Below the pieces are notes generated by a model. That model made no database searches and had not been told where the DNA came from. It saw nothing but the letters and a program-made list of their open reading frames with translations. Source: Nitrospira sp. (lineage in GTDB: Bacteria > Nitrospirota > Nitrospiria > Nitrospirales > Nitrospiraceae). Taken from it: 5,149 nucleotides of DNA. This document shows, one piece after another, positions 1-4,391 of this stretch. The stretch spans positions 1 through 5,149 of the forward strand of contig JABMDE010000068.1 of NCBI GenBank assembly GCA_015904055.1, in the 5' to 3' direction. Position 1 is the first letter of the stretch; the number at the start of each line of letters is the position of its first letter. The position numbers and the translations under genes were made by a program.

Positions 1-99
1 CCGCTGTAGTCCGGCTTCCCTACGCTGGTATTACCCAGGTCAGGTTGTGAGGGTCGTCCGATCGTTCGGACTCTCAGCCGCGGGGCTCCCCTAGCTATT
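1..99. repeat. Direct repeat, copy 1 (TPP leader block)
   Basis: Bases 1-99 match 1911-2009 without gaps. The only difference is g at 82 versus a at 1992. The two sequences diverge abruptly after base 99/2009. The block holds a whole TPP aptamer plus the bases just downstream of it on the minus strand. The left limit of this copy is unknown because the window begins here. The identical block starts about where transcription from the minus-strand promoter is predicted to start, so it roughly equals the transcribed leader. Confidence 0.95.
10..99 (-). promoter_or_regulatory. TPP (thi-box) riboswitch, copy 1
   Basis: Read on the minus strand, this is a classic thiamin pyrophosphate aptamer. It has the 5' element CTAGGGG, the pyrimidine-sensing CTGAGA (complement of 72-77) and a P3 hairpin GTCCG/CGGAC (56-60 with 67-71). 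These are followed by the pyrophosphate-side block ACCTGA..TGG.TAATACCAGCGTAGGGA (complement of 17-45). In this family TPP binding shuts off expression of thiamin synthesis or transport genes such as thiC, by terminating transcription or hiding the ribosome binding site. The controlled gene would lie left of base 1 and is not visible. No terminator or anti-SD hairpin can be identified in the few bases available after the aptamer. The riboswitch is divergent from nadA copy 1. Confidence 0.95.
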
Positions 100-104
100 G
101 CAGG

Positions 105-134
105 ATCATATGCTTCAGGACAAAACGAAGTCAA
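105..134 (-). promoter_or_regulatory. Sigma70-type promoter of TPP riboswitch copy 1
   Basis: On the minus strand the -35 box TTGACT (complement of 129-134) and the -10 box TATGAT (complement of 105-110) are separated by 18 bases. Predicted transcription start is near base 98-99, just in front of the aptamer. The same geometry recurs at riboswitch copy 2 although the 18-base spacer sequence is unrelated, which supports the call. Confidence 0.75.
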
Positions 135-142
135 TCGGCCAT

Positions 143-150
143 TAGGCCTA
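143..150. promoter_or_regulatory. Palindromic box TAGGCCTA upstream of TPP promoter 1
   Basis: A perfect 8-bp palindrome lies exactly 8 bases upstream of the -35 box of the minus-strand promoter. The identical box occurs at the identical distance at copy 2 (2056-2063), followed in both by AATG. The sequence around it has otherwise diverged. This suggests a regulator or RNA polymerase contact site, but no known regulator is assigned. Confidence 0.4.
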
Positions 151-217
151 CCGCGAATCATCCGGGTTCCATGCCGTTAGGGGCGGTCGGGATAGGGCTT
201 CTTCTATTGAGCATTCA

Positions 218-246
218 TTGAATGTGCAGGGTGGCTATCGTAGAAT
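218..246 (+). promoter_or_regulatory. Promoter of nadA copy 1
   Basis: TTGAAT (218-223) and TAGAAT (241-246) are 17 bases apart, a good sigma70-type match, placing the start about 20 bases before the GTG start codon. The same -35/-10 pair with 17-base spacing and the shared cGTAGAAT context occurs before nadA copy 2. A short inverted repeat GCTAT-N6-ATAGC (234-249) overlaps the -10 box. Confidence 0.6.
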
Positions 247-273
247 AGCAATCATTTTGGAATTGGGGGATTT

Positions 274-1377
274 GTGACCACCAGCACGATATCACCACGA
301 TTGATTGCCGAGTATCAGACTCTGTCGGCTGAAGAACTGTTCAGCCGGACGGTCGAGGCCAAGCGGACGTTGGGCGCTCGCGTCATGATTCTTGGCCATA
401 ACTATCAACGTGATGAGGTGATTCAGCACGCGGATTTCCGGGGCGATTCATTGCTGCTGTCCAAGCTGTCTGCCGAACGGTCGGAGCGGCCGTATATTGT
501 CTTCTGTGGCGTGCACTTTATGGCTGAAACGGCGGATATTCTCAGCCAGTCGAATCAAACGGTAATTCTTCCCGACATGGCGGCCGGTTGCTCGATGGCC
601 GATATGGCGGCAATCGAACAAGTCGATCAGTGTTGGGAAGCGCTGGGTCGCGTGGTGCCGGTCGAGGAGACGGTGATGCCGGCGGTCTACGTGAATTCTG
701 CGGCGGTCCTCAAGGCCTTTTGCGGCGAACACGGCGGGATTACCTGCACGTCTTCCAATGCGCGCGCGGTTATCGAATGGTGTTGGGCCCGGCGTGAGAA
801 AATTCTCTTTTTCCCGGACGAGCATTTGGGCCGTAATACAGCGAACAAAATGGGTATTCCCCGTGACCAGATGATCGTGTGGGACCCCTACCAGCCTAAC
901 GGCGGGAACACCAGAGACGCGATTACGCGTGCCAGGCTGATCCTCTGGAAGGGCCATTGCAGCGTGCATCAGATGTTTCAACCGGCGCATGTGGATCATT
1001 TTCGCAAGCAGTATCCGGAGGGCAAGGTCATCGTCCATCCCGAGTGCCATGAGGACGTGGTCAACAGGGCCGATCTCACCGGATCCACTGAGTTCATCAT
1101 CAAGACTGTCACGGCTGCGCCGGCTGGTACGGCCTGGGCGGTCGGGACCGAATTGAACCTGGTCAATCGCCTCAAGCGTGAGATGACCGACAAGAAGGTC
1201 TTTTTTCTCTCCTCGACGATCTGCCAGTGCGCCACGATGTTCCGGATCGACGCCGCGCATTTGTGTTGGGCTATGGAGAATCTGGCCGACGGCCATGTGG
1301 TCAATCACATTGTCGTGCCGGACGACGACAAGCGGTGGGCCAAGATCGCTTTGGATCGCATGATGTCGGTCAGCTAG
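274..1377 (+). CDS. nadA: Quinolinate synthase NadA, copy 1 (complete)
   Basis: NadA condenses iminoaspartate with dihydroxyacetone phosphate to give quinolinate, the pyridine precursor of NAD; it is a cytosolic [4Fe-4S] enzyme. The 367-residue product has the length of the Bacillus-type branch. Visible motifs are GHNYQ (41-45), AAGCSMAD (Cys106), NSAA (141-144), TSSNA (159-163), FFPDEHLGRN (179-188), GHCSVH (Cys229), HPEC (255-258) and CQCATM (Cys319). Cys106, Cys229 and Cys319 fit the three cluster ligands known in this family by position. The start is GTG with a closely spaced purine run (gggga, 266-270), a weaker initiation region than that of copy 2. The first 16 residues differ strongly from copy 2 but the starts align without gaps. 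The gene is apparently monocistronic from its own promoter, with a palindromic repeat just after the stop. Reading frame and motifs are intact, so it is probably functional. Confidence 0.97.
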   Translation: MTTSTISPRLIAEYQTLSAEELFSRTVEAKRTLGARVMILGHNYQRDEVIQHADFRGDSLLLSKLSAERSERPYIVFCGVHFMAETADILSQSNQTVILPDMAAGCSMADMAAIEQVDQCWEALGRVVPVEETVMPAVYVNSAAVLKAFCGEHGGITCTSSNARAVIEWCWARREKILFFPDEHLGRNTANKMGIPRDQMIVWDPYQPNGGNTRDAITRARLILWKGHCSVHQMFQPAHVDHFRKQYPEGKVIVHPECHEDVVNRADLTGSTEFIIKTVTAAPAGTAWAVGTELNLVNRLKREMTDKKVFFLSSTICQCATMFRIDAAHLCWAMENLADGHVVNHIVVPDDDKRWAKIALDRMMSVS

Positions 1378-1380
1378 CGG

Positions 1381-1506
1381 GCGGGATCGTGAAAAACGCC
1401 TCCAGCTTCGTTCTCGCATCGCTCAGATCCTCAACGTACCCCAGAGGGTACGCCTCCGGTCGTCACTTGCTGCGGCCTTGCCGGAAGACGTTTTTGACGA
1501 TCCCGC
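1381..1506. repeat. 126-bp palindromic element (MITE/REP-like)
   Basis: The left end GCGGGATCGTGAAAAACG (1381-1398) and the right end CGTTTTTGACGATCCCGC (1489-1506) are inverted repeats of 18 bp with one mismatch. In the exact centre sits a 7-bp hairpin CGTACCC-CAGA-GGGTACG (1435-1452). Hairpin and terminal repeats share the same midpoint (1443.5), so this is one symmetric fold-back unit. The arms between are only weakly complementary. There is no coding frame of note. It starts three bases after the nadA stop and could also act as a fold that protects or terminates the nadA transcript, although no T-run typical of an intrinsic terminator follows the hairpin. Its mobility is inference. Confidence 0.7.
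1435..1452. other. Central hairpin of the palindromic element
   Basis: A perfect 7-bp stem (CGTACCC with GGGTACG) encloses a CAGA tetraloop. It forms on either strand. It lies 57 bases after the nadA stop, and no run of T follows, so I do not call it a Rho-independent terminator. Confidence 0.6.
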
Positions 1507-1604
1507 ATCAAAGCTAAGGACTGGTGCCTCGCCTGTCATTCCGGTATATTCCAGCCCTTGATCCCAATCATGTTCTGAAATTTTTGCGAGAGACCAAACA
1601 GGTT

Positions 1605-1919
1605 ATGGACTACAAGGCTACCCTCAATCTGCCCAAGACCGATTTCCCGATGAAGGCGAATTTGCCGCAGCGGGAGCCGGAGCAGCTCGCTTGGTGGGCA
1701 CAGCAGAAGCTCTATGAGTTGATTCAAGAGGCGGGCAAGGGCCGGCCACGGTATCTCTTGCATGACGGCCCGCCCTACGCGAACGGCCGCATCCATATCG
1801 GCCACGCGCTGAATAAAGTCCTCAAAGACATCATCGTGAAGTCTAAGACGATGGCGGGCTTTCATGCGCCCTATGTGCCGGGCTGGGATTGCCACGGGCT
1901 TCCCATCGAGCCGCTGTAG
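1605..1919 (+). pseudogene. ileS: Isoleucyl-tRNA synthetase, N-terminal fragment
   Basis: IleS attaches isoleucine to tRNA-Ile in the cytosol; complete bacterial enzymes are about 900-1000 residues. Here only 104 codons remain. From ATG 1605 the product begins [20 protein letters not shown], a typical IleS start. It continues with [15 protein letters not shown], where the class I HIGH motif is residues 64-67, and with [12 protein letters not shown] (91-102). At this point the family continues into the rest of the Rossmann fold. Instead, base 1911 begins the TPP repeat and adds Pro-Leu and a TAG stop. The KMSKS loop, editing domain and anticodon-binding domain are missing, so the piece cannot be an active synthetase. 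An in-frame GTG at 1524 would add 27 residues without family resemblance. The ribosome binding site is weak (GAGAGA, 1588-1593). This is either a real truncation or an assembly join. Confidence 0.92.
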
Positions 1920-2009
1920 TCCGGCTTCCCTACGCTGGTATTACCCAGGTCAGGTTGTGAGGGTCGTCCGATCGTTCGGACTCTCAGCCGCAGGGCTCCC
2001 CTAGCTATT
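1911..2009. repeat. Direct repeat, copy 2 (TPP leader block)
   Basis: This block matches bases 1-99 with a single substitution (1992). Its left edge coincides exactly with the point where ileS coding sequence stops. Its right edge is where the two promoter regions diverge. Confidence 0.95.
1920..2009 (-). promoter_or_regulatory. TPP (thi-box) riboswitch, copy 2, orphaned
   Basis: All aptamer elements of copy 1 are present on the minus strand: CTGAGA (complement of 1982-1987), the P3 hairpin (1966-1981) and the block ending GCGTAGGGA (complement of 1927-1955). The one change from copy 1 (1992) falls outside the conserved sensing blocks. The aptamer therefore looks competent to bind TPP. Downstream on its strand lies the antisense of the ileS fragment and then nadA, with no thiamin gene. 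No terminator or sequestered start is evident. It is thus an orphan regulatory leader pointing into the 3' side of a rightward gene fragment. Confidence 0.93.
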
Positions 2010-2017
2010 AAGTACGA

Positions 2018-2047
2018 ATCGTATCGCTGCGCTTCCTAGGTTGTCAA
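2018..2047 (-). promoter_or_regulatory. Sigma70-type promoter of TPP riboswitch copy 2
   Basis: On the minus strand there is a perfect -35 consensus TTGACA (complement of 2042-2047). After 18 bases follows the -10 box TACGAT (complement of 2018-2023). The predicted start is near 2011. It has the same spacing as copy 1 with an unrelated spacer sequence, so the promoter boxes seem to be conserved separately from their surroundings. Confidence 0.75.
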
Positions 2048-2055
2048 CGGGGCAT

Positions 2056-2063
2056 TAGGCCTA
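2056..2063. promoter_or_regulatory. Palindromic box TAGGCCTA upstream of TPP promoter 2
   Basis: This is the same palindrome as at 143-150, again 8 bases from the -35 box. In both places it is followed on the minus strand by AATG. It is a candidate protein-binding site of unknown identity. Confidence 0.4.
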
Positions 2064-2317
2064 GAGGCGGGAGTGACCGTAATGCTCAATTGAACATTCT
2101 TGTGAAAACAAGATGCATCCTCCGACGGAGAATCAGGGCGCCAAAACAAACGCGATTTCTGTCGAGTTTGCGATGAACTCTTACCAATTCATAGGGATGT
2201 GTCGGTTTTGAGTCATCAGTGCTCCGAGCGGTTCCCCACCTTTGCGGGGCTTGATAACTGGTTGACCCAGAGTCTAGAAGATAGTTACCGCTCGAATACT
2301 CGAGAGTAGGGGGGCCG
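2064..2317. other. Non-coding stretch between riboswitch 2 and the lipoprotein gene
   Basis: No convincing gene is seen on either strand. It contains a small hairpin TCTTGT-GAAA-ACAAGA (2098-2113), a TCAATTGA palindrome (about 2085-2092) and a weak GC hairpin (CCCC 2234-2237 with GGGG 2246-2249). A possible promoter for the lipoprotein gene lies near its right end. Unlike the first copy, the DNA after this TPP leader leads to different genes rather than to nadA. Confidence 0.5.
2251..2280 (+). promoter_or_regulatory. Possible promoter of the lipoprotein gene
   Basis: TTGATA (2251-2256) and TAGAAG (2275-2280) are spaced by 18 bases, predicting a leader of about 30 bases. A second -35-like TTGACC (2262-2267) has no good -10 at normal spacing. 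This is a weak call made from sequence similarity only. Confidence 0.3.
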
Positions 2318-2905
2318 GTGATGCGTGAGCGAGTCCGTCCGAATTTATTCCGGACAACCAGCCTTCTTATGTGGAGGCGGGGAAGCGCTATGATGCTGGG
2401 GCCTCATCTCGGAATCGCCGTCGGTCTTCTGGTTCTTGTGGGCTGCGGCAATCCCGCGCCGAACCTTCCGGCGGCAGGGCCAACCACCGAAGCGGCCGAC
2501 GCGGGGCGCACCGACCGAGCCGTCCGTCTACCAGGAGGCCCGGCTCCCACGCAGATCGCCAGGCTAAGTTCCACGACCTCCCGTTCCGGTAACCCTGTGT
2601 CTGAGGGGCGTATTCCGCCCGCCGTTGCCGTATTACCAGATCCCTCGCACTCCGACCGGTATGCCATCGCCGACCAGGCGCAGTACGAGGCTCGGCAGCA
2701 GTGGTTGGCCGAGCTGCGGGCCCATCCGGACGCGGCCGTGCGGCTCCAGGCGTTGACCCTCTGGGCAAGAGACCCAGACGATGGCCTCGAAACGGTAATG
2801 GAGGGGCTAGAGGATGACGATGAGCAGGTGAGGACGCGAGCCGGTGAAATATGGGAGCAACAGCTCGCACAGGAGGAAGGAGCCAGTGACATAGTCGAAG
2901 AGTAG
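2318..2905 (+). CDS. HEAT-repeat-like lipoprotein
   Basis: I recognise no named gene. The product (195 residues from GTG 2318; ATG 2321 fits equally well) has a basic N-terminus and then a hydrophobic segment (31-41). It ends in a lipobox LVGC with Cys43, so export and lipid anchoring in a membrane are expected. Residues 44-120 are rich in Pro, Ala, Gly and Ser and look like a flexible linker. Residues about 125-186 (HPDAAVRLQAL, then DDDEQVRTRAGEIWE) carry the spaced Val-Arg and Ala pattern of HEAT helical repeats, which usually mediate protein binding. A run of G (2309-2314) serves as ribosome binding site. Starts at 2369 or 2390 would give a shorter signal peptide but lack a better site or charge. 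It lies 90 bp before the DUF1566 pair, on the same strand, and may be co-transcribed. Function unknown. Confidence 0.8.
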   Translation: MMRERVRPNLFRTTSLLMWRRGSAMMLGPHLGIAVGLLVLVGCGNPAPNLPAAGPTTEAADAGRTDRAVRLPGGPAPTQIARLSSTTSRSGNPVSEGRIPPAVAVLPDPSHSDRYAIADQAQYEARQQWLAELRAHPDAAVRLQALTLWARDPDDGLETVMEGLEDDDEQVRTRAGEIWEQQLAQEEGASDIVEE

Positions 2906-2982
2906 GGGGCCATTCATGCTCCATGCACACTGTTCAATGCTGAATGAATAAGGGAAAGTCAGATCAGCCCATTCTCATTACC

Positions 2983-2989
2983 AGGAGGG
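2983..2989 (+). promoter_or_regulatory. Strong ribosome binding site, DUF1566 gene 1
   Basis: AGGAGGG lies 6 bases before ATG 2996. The same site and spacer stand before ATG 3621 of the second gene, which fixes the start of both. Confidence 0.85.
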
Positions 2990-2995
2990 CGTGCG

Positions 2996-3553
2996 ATGCT
3001 GCGACAGCCACGACCGTACAGATTGATCCTCGGATTGCTCCTGCTCGGCCTGCTGGGTGGAGCAGTCCTGCCCACCGGCCTGGTACAGGCGGCCAGTGGG
3101 GTGGGACCCTATTTCCCCGAGCCGGCCTGGGACCGAAAGCTGCCGGCGTCGACCCGGTTCTTCATCCTGACGAATTGGGAGAATGCGGCGGTGCTGGACA
3201 AAGAGACTGGGCTGGTGTGGGAGCGGTCGCCCCCGTCGACGGAGCTCATATGGAGTGCGGCGCGGGTCGAATGCATGAGCCGCACGACGGGCAACCGCAA
3301 AGGCTGGCGGCTGCCGTCGGTGCACGAGCTGGCGAGTTTGCTGGATCCCACCCAGAGCAATCCGGTCCTCCCGGTGGGCCATCCCTTTACCAACCTCCGG
3401 ACTGGCCACTACTGGTCGGCGACGGAAAATGCGGAGAATTCTACCCTCGCGTGGTTCGTGAATTTCTTCTCTGGCGAGGTGAACGGCATCGATAAGACCG
3501 ACACCGACTACACCTGGTGTGTGCGCGGGGGCATGAATGCGGATGCGTATTAG
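2996..3553 (+). CDS. Exported DUF1566 (Lcl C-terminal) protein 1
   Basis: The 185-residue product has a signal peptide: basic MLRQPRPYR, a Leu/Gly-rich core (10-30), and a likely cut after VQA (30-32). The mature part is essentially one DUF1566 domain. Marks of the family are VLDKETGLVWER (66-77), GWRLPSVHEL (103-112), YWSAT (139-143) and WCVRGG (174-179). Two cysteines, Cys93 and Cys175, may form a disulfide after export. DUF1566 is a C-type-lectin-like fold found in many secreted and surface proteins; ligand and role are unknown here. The gene is followed after 67 bp by a close paralogue. Between the paralogues the framework motifs are almost unchanged, while the stretches at 78-92, 119-138 and 144-173 vary. 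No enzyme motif is seen, so a binding or surface role is a guess. Confidence 0.88.
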   Translation: MLRQPRPYRLILGLLLLGLLGGAVLPTGLVQAASGVGPYFPEPAWDRKLPASTRFFILTNWENAAVLDKETGLVWERSPPSTELIWSAARVECMSRTTGNRKGWRLPSVHELASLLDPTQSNPVLPVGHPFTNLRTGHYWSATENAENSTLAWFVNFFSGEVNGIDKTDTDYTWCVRGGMNADAY

Positions 3554-3606
3554 CAAAGCGCGCGCGACGGGCGGACGCCAGTTAATGGTCAATGTTTGGA
3601 TGATCA

Positions 3607-4199
3607 CAGGAGGGCGTGCGATGCTGCGACAGCCACGACCGTACAGATTGATCCTCGGAGTGCTCCTGCTCGGCCTGCTGGGTGGAGCAGTCCTGCCCAC
3701 CGGCCTGGTACAGGCGGCCAGTGGGGTGGGGCCCTTTTACCCGGAACCGGCCTGGGATCGAAAGCTGCCGGCGTCGACCCGGTTCTTTATCCTGACGAAT
3801 TGGTCGAGCCAGGCGGTGCTGGACAAAGAAACCGGGCTGGTGTGGGAGCGGTCGCCCGCAACGACGCTCCATAACTGGAGTGCGGCGGGGTTCGAATGCA
3901 CGAGCCGCACGACGGGCAACCGCAAAGGCTGGCGGCTGCCGTCGGTGCACGAGCTGGCGAGCTTGGTGGATCCCTCCGTGACCCCAGGCCCGACCCTCCC
4001 CTCCGGCCATCCCTTTACCAACGTCCAGTCGGCCAACTACTGGTCGGCGACGACGAATGCGGCGCTTCCTGCCAACGCGTTTCTCGTGACCTTCCTCAAT
4101 GGCAACGTGGGCGGCCCCGATAAGTCTTTCAATAACCGCGCCTGGTGTGTGCGCGGGGGCATGAATGCGGATGCGTATTAGGGCGCGCGAGACGGGCGG
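3607..4199 (+). repeat. Tandem repeat unit B (DUF1566 gene plus flanks)
   Basis: This is the second unit of the 625-base-period tandem duplication. About the first 125 bases of coding sequence, including silent positions of the signal peptide, are nearly identical to unit A. Similarity then alternates between near-identical and diverged blocks, becoming close again over the last 14 or so codons. Confidence 0.85.
3621..4181 (+). CDS. Exported DUF1566 (Lcl C-terminal) protein 2
   Basis: This 186-residue paralogue of the preceding gene has the same signal peptide apart from Leu14 to Val. The frame stays open upstream to 3537. ATG 3621 is chosen because the strong ribosome binding site and exact N-terminus of gene 1 are repeated there; the upstream extension is read-through of the repeat flank. 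Family motifs are VLDKETGLVWER (66-77), GWRLPSVHEL (103-112), YWSAT (140-144) and WCVRGG (175-180). Cys93 and Cys176 are kept. The variable parts differ strongly from gene 1: SPATTLHNWSAAGFEC, a Pro-rich loop at 117-129, and residues 145-174. One extra residue lies in the Pro-rich loop region. Likely exported, role unknown. The paralogues probably belong to one transcript with the lipoprotein gene, but no internal promoter or terminator was made out. Confidence 0.88.
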   Translation: MLRQPRPYRLILGVLLLGLLGGAVLPTGLVQAASGVGPFYPEPAWDRKLPASTRFFILTNWSSQAVLDKETGLVWERSPATTLHNWSAAGFECTSRTTGNRKGWRLPSVHELASLVDPSVTPGPTLPSGHPFTNVQSANYWSATTNAALPANAFLVTFLNGNVGGPDKSFNNRAWCVRGGMNADAY

Positions 4200-4331
4200 G
4201 AAAAGAGAGAAGGAAGGCAACAGTCGAGAGTACAGGAGGGGCTGCAGCGGCACGTAGCAGACAGAGCGTGAACTTTCTGGCCGCCTGCCTCCGGTAAACG
4301 CCATGATATGTGTCACTGTGCAGCCGGTTCA
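4182..4331. other. Non-coding gap between DUF1566 gene 2 and nadA copy 2
   Basis: No gene or clear intrinsic terminator is seen. An acaggaggg run near 4231-4240 resembles the ribosome-binding stretch that opens the two DUF1566 units, but no ATG frame of that family follows. It may be chance or the scar of a lost unit. Confidence 0.4.
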
Positions 4332-4360
4332 TTGATTGTCGAGAAGTCCTAACGTAGAAT
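4332..4360 (+). promoter_or_regulatory. Promoter of nadA copy 2
   Basis: TTGATT (4332-4337) and TAGAAT (4355-4360) stand 17 bases apart, as before nadA copy 1, with the shared context TCATTGA and cGTAGAAT. The spacer between the boxes has diverged. The predicted leader is about 25 bases. Confidence 0.6.
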
Positions 4361-4374
4361 GATAGCGTACGTTA
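4350..4374. promoter_or_regulatory. Inverted repeat over the nadA copy 2 start region (possible operator)
   Basis: TAACGTA (4350-4356) and TACGTTA (4368-4374) form a perfect 7-bp inverted repeat with an 11-base gap. It spans the -10 box and the predicted transcription start. The position fits a repressor site. No equivalent stands before nadA copy 1. The binding protein is unknown; an NAD-responsive repressor is only a guess. Confidence 0.4.
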
Positions 4375-4381
4375 TTTGGTG

Positions 4382-4387
4382 AAGGAG
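4382..4387 (+). promoter_or_regulatory. Ribosome binding site of nadA copy 2
   Basis: AAGGAG lies four bases before ATG 4392. It is stronger than the site of nadA copy 1, which uses GTG, and it fixes the start of a gene whose end is outside the window. Confidence 0.7.
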
Positions 4388-4391
4388 ACAT

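Larger units (their letters stand above)
2982..3574 (+). repeat. Tandem repeat unit A (DUF1566 gene plus flanks)
   Basis: The unit runs from the shared caggagggcgtgcg ribosome-binding stretch to the shared gacgggcgg just after the stop codon. It is repeated at 3607-4199 with a 625-base period. Small length differences inside the gene and after the stop cancel out. Confidence 0.85.

Noticed and set aside
448..1419. Long minus-strand open frame opposite nadA copy 1 (and the matching one at 4599-5117)
   Set aside because: It is the antisense shadow of a conserved nadA gene, appears in both copies because the DNA is duplicated, and its product has no recognisable motif, only Arg/His-rich sequence typical of antisense GC-rich frames.
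1536..1895. Minus-strand frame downstream of riboswitch 2 as the gene it controls
   Set aside because: It lies wholly opposite conserved ileS coding sequence, shows no thiamin-protein motif and no ribosome binding site of note, so it is a shadow frame.
2221..2310. tRNA-like stretch before the lipoprotein gene
   Set aside because: The region has tRNA-like snippets such as ctcgaatactcgag, but no cloverleaf with a GGTTCGAATCC-type T arm and matching acceptor stem could be built.
2978..3700. Minus-strand frames opposite the DUF1566 genes (2978-3700, 3582-4316)
   Set aside because: They are repeated merely because the sense genes are repeated, and have Arg/Pro-rich composition, no start context and no family resemblance.
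3420..4181. Diversity-generating retroelement target regions in the DUF1566 genes
   Set aside because: Lectin-like folds can be such targets and the last codons are conserved after a variable stretch. However, the variation spreads over the whole mature protein and includes third-position changes not limited to adenine sites. No template repeat or reverse transcriptase is in the window.
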